Of a stretch of 64,000 bases of DNA, positions 55,416 through 64,000 are shown one piece after another. The stretch spans positions 1,302,001 through 1,366,000 of the forward strand of contig JAHEWK010000009.1 of NCBI GenBank assembly GCA_020740775.1, read 5' to 3'. Under the pieces are notes generated by a model. That model saw nothing but the letters and a program-made list of their open reading frames with translations. It was not told the origin of the DNA and made no database searches. The position numbers were made by a program, and so were the translations under genes. This DNA comes from Ilyonectria destructans (Eukaryota > Ascomycota > Sordariomycetes > Hypocreales > Nectriaceae). Numbering within the stretch: position 1 is the first letter of the stretch; each line of letters opens with the position of its first letter.

Positions 55416-57049
55416 GTTTGCAACGGAGAAGCGAGAGTGAAGACGCTGCGAGAGGATGAATGCGTTGAGCCAAGAACAGCTTGATTGAGAGCGGCATCAA
55501 CGTCCCTTAAATTGAAGCTTGTTTTGCGCTGTGCCGCTATTCTGGTCCACAGACCGTATTCCCAAAGGCCGTGGGTAAGACCCGCAGGAGGCGGGCTGTG
55601 CGGCGCCGTATACGAACTCTCCGTTTCCCACTAGCATCGTCACACGGCAATTTTGTCCCGAGAGCACCAACGAAGTGCCGTGTCTTGGTGTTTCTGTTTG
55701 GGGGGAAAAAGCCACACTCTGACTTGAGTGAATTTGGTGAAAACTCGCCCTCAGCTGCAGCCACGACAGAGGAAAAGACTTCGGTCAGCATGCCAATTTG
55801 CAGCCATTCGCAGCCAAGCGCAAGGGGCAATTTCCGCGGTGCTCAAGCCACAGATCGCCATCCCAATGATGCAGTGGCAGCCAGCTAGCGTCGGCAAATG
55901 ACGATGGACAGCCGTTAGCTCGGGCCCTATATATAGCCTAGAACATGATGTCACGGGCCTGCTAATGCCAGACATGTAACGCTAATTTGCTGCCATGCTA
56001 TCTTCTGGCGTGTCCGCGGAGGGCCTAGACCCTGGCCTTTCAGCCCCGGAGTCGCCGTGAGAAGATGGGGAAGCCGGTCTGGTCATTCACCGCCAGCGAG
56101 GAACTAGAGTAGCGCCCGTGAAGCAGTGAGAAATAAGATGCATTTAGCACACTGACCAGAAAGCAGACTAAGTGCGTGGCAATACGGACACCAACCAGAG
56201 ACGATCAGTGACGCTCCAAGTAGATCGCCGCTGACCTGAGACCTAAAGCTGAGCGATACGGGCAGGGCGGCCAGTAGTTGAGCAGCCCGTCAGCTTCAAC
56301 TTACACGGCAGATGCGGCCTCCAACTTCTATTGGGCTCGGTGCATTCGGTCCCTATTTTCTCCCACAACGTTACACCCAATGTGCACTGCTAATGCAGGG
56401 GTCTCCAAAGGCCCGACGCTGACGAAAACGCATCCCTACCACCCCGCCCAATCCTTCACCCGCAGCTTCGGGGCTGAGGTTGCACGGAGGGCTCTATCGT
56501 GGGTCTGATTGGGCTGCAGAGAGGCCATTCAATCGCGCAGCCCTACTTCGGGGCGACGCCTGGGGTTGTGAGTGGTGGGTGATGCATCTCGGGAGGATTA
56601 CTTGTGCATTGTATCACGGGACACGGTTGGAAACGTCACAGTCACACGCAATTTTAGATACCGGGAGTTTTAGATGGCGGATCAGGGGTCCAGGACAGAA
56701 TGCGTCTGCTTTCTTCCATTCCGATCTTCACTGTTTGACATTCTGTGGTGAGAGAGCTACCCTATACCACGCCTGAACCAAAGCCCAAACAGGTAGTTAT
56801 TCTGCGACTGATCGATCAGGGAAGCTTACAGTGACATGTTACTAAAAATATCAGTTGGGTTCTTTTGCCTGCATCTCGTACATTTTCGCCTTCAGGTCCT
56901 CAAGTTGCCCCAAGCGTTGGAGGGTGGGCTAAAAACCGTAAACCTTTTCGAATAAAGGGCCGATTTATTTGTTGTCTTTCTGTCTACAAGGTCTGCAAAT
57001 GGAAATCTGCAGAGAACGACGAATGAGATTAAAATAACCCATCGTCAAC
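55416..57049. other. Intergenic, no gene seen
   Basis: 1.6 kb. Holds the oxidase promoter. A symmetrical CCTATATATAGCC TATA-like site lies at about 55926-55938, some 510 bp upstream of the oxidase ATG. No supported gene. Confidence 0.5.
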
Positions 57050-57654
57050 TTACACTTCTTGATTTCAATCATGGTACGATCTGCCACGACCGCAGAAGTA
57101 AACTCGGCTGCTTTGTCGTAGGCGTCCCCTCCCATATCTCAGTCCCATCGCCCCAATATAGCAGCGTCCTGGAATGCGGATGCCAAACCCCAAACCTGGG
57201 AGAAGGGGCTCATGAACCAGCCAATCAGAACGTGAACACCGTTGACCGTCGCCTTAGTCCCCAGATAGACCTTGACGTGAATCATGGGGTCCTCGGGGAA
57301 CATGTCTCCTAGCTTTTGCTTCGTGTAGTCGAGAGCCTAGTCGCTGGCGACGTAGCGAGGCACGTCCGATTCGTCGCAGGCGTCGATAAGCCGTTTCTGG
57401 CCGTGGACCATGAGTTCGTCGCACCCTAGGTAGGCGCACACGACCACGTCGCAGCCGGTGACGAAGAGTATGATGGCAGTCGAGTCAAAGGCCTCGCCCT
57501 TGAATAGTTGGACGCATGGGGACTCGGCTATGGAGGCTATGACCTTGGTTGGATCGCGAACGTAGCTGCGGAGGGAAATGTATTAGTTGATGAGGAGACT
57601 CGAGGCAAGGAGACGTCCGAATTTACCGGTAATTCTGGCAAGGCAAACGGTCAA
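57050..57654 (-). pseudogene. NmrA-like/isoflavone-reductase-like pseudogene
   Basis: Minus-strand pieces match the NmrA-like NAD(P)-binding family: STLTVCLARITGKFGRLLAS (57654-57590, Rossmann loop with a Gly replaced by Arg and no ATG), then after a short intron-like gap YVRDPTKVIASIAESP, LFVTGCDVVVCAYLG, LMVHGQKRLIDACDE, VPRYVASD followed by TAG (57337-57339) where the family has Trp, then ALDYTKQKLGDMFPEDPMIHVK and VHVLIGWFMSP. Toward 57150 the frame shifts twice (YWGDGTEIWEG in one frame, KAAEFTSAVVAD in another). Start loss, nonsense codon and frameshifts show a dead gene. TGG to TAG fits C-to-T on the other strand. Confidence 0.75.
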
Positions 57655-59490
57655 TGTCGACTTGTTGGCTGATAGGGCGAGTAACTGGAATACGGAAACG
57701 AGGATTGCCGGGCTATGTTGTTGGTGGGACGTTATGAACTGCCGTGAGAGTCTAGCAAGATGTCTCCCATCAAGGGAAACCCTCACGTTACGACCATGGA
57801 CGCTTAGTTGCGGCAAAATTTCTTCACCAAGCGACCGTAAATCGGGAGTATTTTCTCGGATTACTCCCACTTTGTCACATGTTACGGTGCAGAATAAAAC
57901 TTAGTCCATGATTTAGTGTTGACCATTAGTATCATTTCAACCCAAACACGATATGTGATCTCACAACAATACCAGCGTTTAGGATGCAGTCACGAACATA
58001 ATGTCTGCCACCATCTTGCAGCGCAGGTGAATCAACTGCATAATTGTTAGACATGAGATATATTTGCTGTCAGAGCAAAGATTGAGTGAACTTAGACAGT
58101 GGCAAACCCCCAGGGTTAGTGAAATCTTGAAAGGCATTGTCTTTAAGGCCCAAGAGCCTAGCATACAAAGGCAGTCTATACCCCAGTAGTAGCCCTATTA
58201 CTAACGTATTCTCGTAACGTATGGACCCGAATGAAGTGAACAGTTTACAGCCAAAGGGCAGCCTTCGGACCAAGTAGACTAAGCTGTTGGCACCTGAAGA
58301 TTTGGAAATCAATTCTCCACCATTCCGCATCTCGACACGGAAGATCCAAGGGCCCACCCACAGCAAGGCCTTGAGCTCGCCTTTCAATTATCCGTCTTTT
58401 GAGGCCGGCCACCGAGTAGGAATGGGTTCGGGTATGTGTTTTTGGTGGGGTGTTGCCGGTGTGCGGCATTCTGCGAGCCCGCGAGGCCGAGTCGATCCCG
58501 GGCCGACCAACTGTTAAGGCTCCGATATCCGAGCATGGGCTAGGGAACTTTGTGTAGGTAATTCAGGCTTGCATTAGCTAATTATTGACAGACTGTAGTA
58601 TTCACTAAATGCTTCGCGTTAAGTTTTCGTGAGAAACATCATGGTCTTCGTCTGGTTAAGACGTACACACAACTGCTCTTAAAGAAACTTGACACTGTTA
58701 GGTTGAAGTGTCTCATAAGTGATGTAATAGCGGTGCAGTCACGAATATCGCAAGTGGTAGTCGCAGCCTAGTCTCAGTTGCTGTATCCCAACATCAGGCT
58801 TGTGTGGTCCTGGTATCAAATGCCTATCACGCTACCCTATAGTATAATATCGGACCATTTCCGACTTCCGAGATATGCTGCTCCTGATCAGCTATCTGGC
58901 GGAACAATGAAACGGATCATCCTCTGCTTCGCCAAGTGCATCCTTTGTGCAAGATTCATGTCGTCGCCTCTAGATAGGATTGACGGCGTCCCTCAGGTGA
59001 CACCTTTTGCCCCCTCATTGATACTCATCCAGCCCTACGTATCTATTTCCCACATTGATCCATCATCTCGAGTGGGCCCCGCAGACGCCACTTTTGTAAT
59101 AGTCTACCGTCTATCCAATGGAGCACTCGCGATCTCCTCCATCTTCAAATTCCGACATTTCCGAGCTGTCAAACTGAGCCGAGGCATGTATCTGCCGGCT
59201 GCAATGATAATCCATTCGTCCCAATTGGATGATTAGCGATCGATTTATCTCGTGCGTCGAGATAGCGTGGCATGACCCACCTGATCTTCCCCATGGGGAA
59301 ATATCGACACTATCGGCCGGGAATGCTGCCCTCCGCGGCCGCAGATGATACCACAAGGCGCACTTTCGGATCCCGCGCGTCCCGCAATGCGACCCCTATC
59401 TCTAAAGACGTAGATTGTTATCACCATTTCGCCTGTAAGCTAACCCTTTTTATAAACAGCTACGGAAATCTCGGAATTAAAAGAGGGGAC
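57655..59490. other. Intergenic, no gene seen
   Basis: 1.8 kb with only short open frames, for example 58778-59236 (+), without family features or intron signals. Confidence 0.5.
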
Positions 59491-59570
59491 CTGTGATAAC
59501 CTGAACACAGCTGGAATGATCTGAGCGCACCTGCGATAATCTGAGCGTATCTGTGATAACCTCATTGTCC
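59491..59570. repeat. 20-bp imperfect tandem repeat, four copies
   Basis: Units 59491-59510, 59511-59530, 59531-59550 and 59551-59570 each start CTG and carry GATAAC, GATC or GATAAT at the same place (for example CTGTGATAACCTGAACACAG). It lies 160-240 bp past the end of the permease gene. A CCCCTT hexamer run (about 59696-59719) follows. The remaining sequence to 59733 shows nothing else. Confidence 0.7.
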
Positions 59571-59733
59571 CATTGTCACAGGGGATAAAGCTGATTTTTC
59601 CGAGATTGAGATTGTTCCTTGATCAAGAGATAATCATTGATACAGTACTATGGTAATTGCTATCTAGACAGAGATATGGGGCCACGATAAGGGAGCTCCC
59701 CTTCCCCTTCCCCTTCCCCACTGCGCTCCATCC

Positions 59734-61467
59734 CTACTCTCGGTGTCCTTCCAGCCTGTGTGTAATGCCCATGTAATGCTTCTGGCCGTAAGCGAACCAG
59801 CTCACAACTGCCAACAAGATGCCAAACGCAAACACCACGATGGCATAGTTCATGTTGACGGGGGTAACCGGGTAGAAGGTCGGGAAGCACATGAAGATGA
59901 TGAGATATGTGCTCCAGGCCAGGGCCAGGGCGGCAATAGGCCGATGGTAACGTCCCAAAGTAAAGACGCCACGCGGCAGCGTGCAGTGCTCAAATCCGTA
60001 AATCACGTTGAGGACCAGCGGGAAGGCGTACGACACGATGAGGGTGAGCGTCGTGGCCGAAGCAATGCCATAGTAGGCCGTCGCGTTGCCGATGTAGATC
60101 AGGGAGAGAATCGAGACCAGGGCCCAGGTGAGGAGCAGCGCATTCGTGGGTACCTTGGTTCGGTCGCCGACCTTTGCGAAGCGAGCTGGGAGACCGCCGT
60201 CTCGTGCAAAGGCCCAGATGACGCGCGAAGTTGCAGAGACGATGGCCGATCCAGTTCCGCAGAAGCCGAGGATGGGCAGCCATGCCGTGAGGCCGATGGT
60301 AGCAGCTTGGTTTCCTCCCGAGACGTTGTAGTACAGCTGTGCAAAGGGACTGATTCGTCCGACGGGTCCGTTGAGGAGGCCTTGGACGTCGGTCAGGCAA
60401 AAGGCAATGGCAATGATCCACGGGAAGGTCAGAATTCCGCTGACTGCGATGTTGGCAATCACTAAGGAGTGTTAGACTGCGTCATGGTCCCAGTTTCAAA
60501 GCTACTCACTGGTTCTGGGCAAATCACGAGCCGCATGGGTCATTTCCTCAGCCATGTGAGTAGAACTATCCCAACCGACGAATCCAACAGCCGACGTCAT
60601 GAGGCCAATGGACCATGCAATCTGCGGCAATGCGAGTTAGTATACCGGTCGAGCAACAGGTGTCATCGGAAATCCTACCCCGGGACTCTCCCACCCGCTC
60701 AGGTTTGTAAAGTCGGTAAAGACATACTGGGCCGTGTTCTTGGGGTTGACGTGGACGAGGAGATAGACGGAAGTGGCGAAATACCCAAGGACGTGGGCAA
60801 ACATGCCGACGAAGATGAGATAATGGAGGCGCTTGATTTCAAAAATGGCAAAGATGGTATAGAAGCCCGTCAGACCAATGACAATCTGCATTCGTTAGTA
60901 CGAGCATCGTATGGAAGACGACCAACATACCAAAGAGGTGTGCCATCTTTCGTAGACGTAGCTGGGACTGAAGAGAATCGCCCACGACTGAATCTGCATG
61001 GCGGTGGCGAAAATACCAGCAGCGGCACACGTTACCCAGCCGATCATGGTGATCCAGCCGGCAAACCAGGCAAAGACCCTGCGGTACTTGAGCGGCGCCA
61101 ACTCGGAAACGTAGTGATACTGGCCTCCGGCCGTGGGAACCATGCTGGCGTATTCCGCAATACACAGGGCAATCAGAAACGCTCCGACGGCTGAAGCCAC
61201 GAAGCCCCAGACCAGACTCGAGCTGCCGCCGCTGGTGAGGGCTTGAGCCGCCGCGGACGAGACGGCCTCCCAGGTGACGGTGGTGCAGAAGGACATGAAC
61301 ATCAGCGACCAGATGTTGAAGTTGCGCTCCATCTTGGACGGCGCAATGCCGAGATTGTCCAGCACGGCATCGTCGTTGGTGATGAGATTCTTGATGGGCG
61401 CATCGGCATCATCAATGGTGCGCCGCTTGGTGACGGGGGCACCGTCAGTAGAATACGTGTCAGCCAT
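59734..61467 (-). CDS. APC-superfamily amino acid/choline permease
   Basis: Exons 61467-60931, 60885-60679, 60621-60510 and 60461-59734 give 527 aa. About 12 transmembrane helices. Family motifs: WGFVASAVGAFLIALCIAEYASMVPTAGGQYHYVSEL in TM2-3 (EYASMVPTAGGQYHW signature) and VGFVGWDSSTHMAEEMTHAARDLP in TM6-7. This is the fungal ACT group (GABA/choline permeases such as Uga4 and Hnm1). It takes up a cationic or zwitterionic nitrogen compound by proton symport at the plasma membrane. The neighbouring divergent Rieske oxygenase suggests a quaternary amine such as choline, betaine or stachydrine as cargo. The N-terminal 60 residues are hydrophilic with Lys/Arg. Confidence 0.93.
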
Positions 61468-61852
61468 GATTGAATGCGATGATATTTCGACAATGTGCAA
61501 AAGACAATGTTCAAAATAGCTGCTCGGTGTCCAAGTCGAAACATGTTCCTTACTCGCGTGGCTTATAACAGAGGATCCGTTAGCTTCATTTCGGTACCCC
61601 TCCCCTCGACGACGAGTCCCTGGATTATCTCGCCCAATAATGTTGGGCCAATTCCAAACTAGCATTAATGAGGCACCGGAGGCTTCCCACCAATCACCAT
61701 AATTTCCCTTCCATGAGGATGACCATGGGGAATATTGGAGAATGTATTTATTGTGCCTATTTATCATCAGCGGTTGTGCTGCTTAGCTTGCCTCGGTAGA
61801 CGCGATTGCATCCCAGAACACCATATCACAACGCCCTGTCATCTTAATTAAA
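61468..61852. promoter_or_regulatory. Shared divergent promoter of permease and Rieske oxygenase
   Basis: 385 bp between the two starts. Two HGATAR (AreA-type nitrogen) sites occur as TTATCT (61625-61630) and TTATCA (61761-61766). An inverted repeat GCCCAA-TAATG-TTGGGC lies at 61632-61648, next to the first GATA site. CCAATC and CCAATT also occur (about 61649-61693). Nitrogen control of both genes is an inference from these sites. Confidence 0.6.
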
Positions 61853-63144
61853 ATGGCTACCACCACACTGCCCTCATCCTGGTTCAGGGAGCCCGAGTTC
61901 TACGACTTGGAGCGCCGAGCCATCTTCTCCAAGACGTGGCTGATTGTGTCGCACAAGTCGCAGTTCGCCACCCCTGGTCAGTACGCACGCTACGAGGTCG
62001 CGGGGTATCCCTTCTTCGTCGTGAGCGATCGGGACGGCAATATCAATGCCTTTCTCAATGTCTGTCGCCACAGGGCGTTCCCAATTGTCCACAATGAGAC
62101 CGGCAAGGCGAGCATTCTGTCGTGCAAATACCACGGTTAGTTCACGGACCCTGGCAACTCACTCCAACAATTGAGACTGACTGTTCCAGGCTGGAGTTAT
62201 GGCCTCAAGGGAAATCTCGCCAAGGCACCTCGGTTTGACACTGTCCCGGCGAGCCAGTTTAACAAGGACCAGTACTCCCTGTACAAGCTGCACATGCACA
62301 TCGATCAGTTAGGCTTTGTCTGGGTCAACCTCGACGGATCTGAGAAGCCGAGCATCAGCTGGGAAGAGCAATTCAAGAACATCGACACCCAGGAACGCAT
62401 TACCAAGGTCTACAACATGGACGACTACGAGTTTGATCACACTTGGTCTCTCGATGGTTGCAACTTTAACTGGAAGACGTTGGTTGAGAACTACAACGAG
62501 GTGAGTTAAATGAGCCGGCGCTTCACCACGAATACTCACAGTTTGTCTAGTGTTACCATTGCTCTACAGCGCACCCGGGAATTTCCCCTTACATCAAAAA
62601 GGATACCAAGTTCGACGTTGAGCCCGTGCTGTGCTACATCCGCCACCTGGGCGAAGACATGGAAGCCGGGGACATTGTCGCCAGCCCAACATACATGTTC
62701 CCCAACGCCTCCGTCACCATCTCCAAGCACTTCTTCTACATGATGTTCATCATCCCCACCTCGGCCACGACATCGCGCATGCGCTACGAGGTGTACCGCA
62801 ACAAGAACTCGCCCGCCGAAGCCGTCAAGGAAGCAGTCGACTTTTTCAAGCAGGTTGAGGACGAGGACAAGTACCTGGGAAACAATGCCCAAAAGGGCCT
62901 CAACAGCGATACCTACACCGCAGGCCCGCTGCACCCGTACATGGAGAAGGCAGTCGAGTACTTTGAGACAGTCCTACGGTCTTCGCTGAAGAAGCACGTG
63001 GAGGAGGAGAAAAAGGCGGGTCACGAGATTTGGCCTGCGAGGAGGACGGTGGCAAATGCTCAGTCTAATGAAGACGAGGCTTTTTGCCGTGGAGTATGTA
63101 ACTCGGCGGCAACTACAGCCGGTCCCAGTGCTTTAGCTTGGTAG
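61853..63144 (+). CDS. Rieske-type aromatic-ring hydroxylating/choline-monooxygenase-like enzyme
   Basis: Exons 61853-62135, 62190-62500 and 62551-63144 give 395 aa. The Rieske [2Fe-2S] motif is Cys71-x-His73 (CRHR) and Cys91-x2-His94 (CKYHGW, codon split by intron 1). The mononuclear iron site is in ENYNECYHCSTAH with His201 and His206 (intron 2 lies between Glu and Cys). This alpha-subunit family in fungi acts on quaternary amines or small amino acid betaines (choline, carnitine, stachydrine types), as an alternative to ring hydroxylation. A separate reductase, not seen here, would be needed. The 3' end (EDEAFCRGVCNSAATTAGPSALAW) follows the family layout. Expected cytosolic. Divergent to the APC permease. 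Confidence 0.93.
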
Positions 63145-63435
63145 TCCAGGAGGTCTTGAAGAGCCTTCGTGCTTATTATCTCCACTCTGCGTTTGATGTT
63201 ACATATGATCATGAAATATATCCTTCGAAATAATGACGCCCGTTATTTATGAAACCATCATTTTATACTTTAGTGCGTGATGATACTTGACGTGCTGCTT
63301 TGGTGTTCTGTAACTGCCAAAGAGGTCACTTGCGAAGTTGGCGGTGTATCGACAGGCGAGCAGGAATCACAGCTAGACCGTAACATCTGCTGGTAATAAT
63401 ATTGATACTGATCTATTTTCCCGGCGAGAGTCGGT

Positions 63436-64000
63436 TCAGTAATACCCATTACAGGCTGGTCGTTCATTGACATATTGCTTGCTTAAATTCCTACCGCAAT
63501 GAGCTCCCGCTCCTAAAGCTTGTTCTCCCCGTTCTTGCAGCTGGCGTTTCCTGAACGCGTCATGAGTGCGTACTTCCAACGAATATCCATTGTCTGAGAC
63601 GTACGAGTACGATCGAGAATTGCCAAATGTCACCTTTTGCGCCAGGCCTCCGGCAAAGTAGTGATTGGCGTAATCGTTATACAATGTCTTCGAATCAGTC
63701 CTGTAATATGCCTTGATGTATTCGCAGCATACTGGCGCATACTTGCCACTCTTACACCCAGTATCCTGTCCTGCTGTGTGCGAATTCTTAGTTAAGGTGA
63801 TGTAACCCGTGGGACAATGCTATTGCACGCCTTAGATTAGGATCCTAGGCCCCACTGACAGAATGCGTCAACTAAACCCTCGACGCTCAATGCGCGGTTG
63901 TAACCATGTCTTCCACCGCCTATAATTGTATCGTTAGCATTTTCCACAGAAATATGGAAACAAATCCACATACCGTAGCAGCCTATACCAGAGACGTGGC
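63436..64000 (-). CDS. Partial gene of unknown family, at window edge
   Basis: Minus-strand gene whose 5' part is outside the window. Exons 64000-63974, 63919-63860 and 63773-63436 close in phase (GT-AG introns; donor of the second is GTCAGT). It reads VSGIGCYG, GGRHGYNRALSVEGLVDAF, then DTGCKSGKYAPVCCEYIKAYY, YANHYFAGGLAQKVTFGNSR and SYSYVSDNGYSLEVRTHDAF. At least five Cys and many Tyr/Gly suggest a small secreted or disulfide-bonded protein, but no family is recognised. The start and a signal peptide cannot be tested here. Confidence 0.5.

Noticed and set aside
54120..55484. Long open frames antisense to the FAD oxidase
   Set aside because: They mirror the GC-rich third positions of the oxidase; the translations are low-complexity Gly/Val/Arg-rich without motifs.
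59743..61194. Open frames of about 240 codons antisense to the permease
   Set aside because: They are shadows of the permease exons, run over its introns and lack any family resemblance.

Overview
The window is nuclear DNA of a filamentous ascomycete. Its genes carry short GT-AG introns (mostly 45-80 nt) and 3-9 exons. The gene families are typical of Sordariomycetes, most likely Hypocreales (a Fusarium-like or related nectriaceous fungus). They include a HET-domain protein, a Clr5-ankyrin protein, a TPR-CHAT protein, a LaeA-like methyltransferase, a DUF7580 protein, a C2H2 regulator, an AA7-type oxidase and a six-hairpin glycosidase. No rRNA, tRNA, CRISPR array or intact transposon was seen. 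The genus is an inference from family content only.

Layout. 0-5 kb: PDR-type ABC exporter behind a promoter with a ~190-bp tandem repeat that carries a 23-bp TGAGTCA-containing element three times. 5.8-16 kb: a block of self/non-self or signalling type genes: Clr5-ankyrin protein (+), TPR-CHAT caspase-like protein (-) with a broken 5' end, and a HET protein (+). 17-23.5 kb: LaeA-like methyltransferase with nine exons, an unknown 400-aa protein, and a Na+/H+ antiporter. 24-30 kb: remains of a Tc-toxin TcA-like gene, a DUF7580 gene, and a C2H2 regulator whose frame continues past a stop codon into a Zn2Cys6-PHD-PHD module. 30.4-39 kb: a small pseudogene with three in-frame stops, a DyP peroxidase, an F-box-like protein, a secreted six-hairpin glycosidase, and a GFA-domain gene that runs in frame into the glycosidase. 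40-45 kb: a cluster of palindromes, a gene fragment, an SRR1-like protein and a 7TM membrane protein. 45-48.3 kb is gene-poor. 48-55.5 kb: amino acid transporter, SDR, a pseudokinase-like pseudogene with an internal 23-bp minisatellite, and a secreted FAD oxidase. 57 kb: NmrA-like pseudogene. 59.7-63.1 kb: a divergent pair, an APC permease and a Rieske monooxygenase, sharing a 385-bp promoter with GATA sites. The right edge holds part of an unknown gene.

How the genes work together. Only one pair looks like a functional unit: the APC permease and the Rieske oxygenase, which fit uptake and oxidation of a quaternary amine (choline, betaine or stachydrine type). The rest looks like an accessory, fast-evolving region: stress and export genes, allorecognition-like genes and several decayed genes. 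Many of the premature stops can be explained by CAA/CAG to TAA/TAG or TGG to TAG changes, which is what repeat-induced point mutation would give; this is inferred without homologs in hand.
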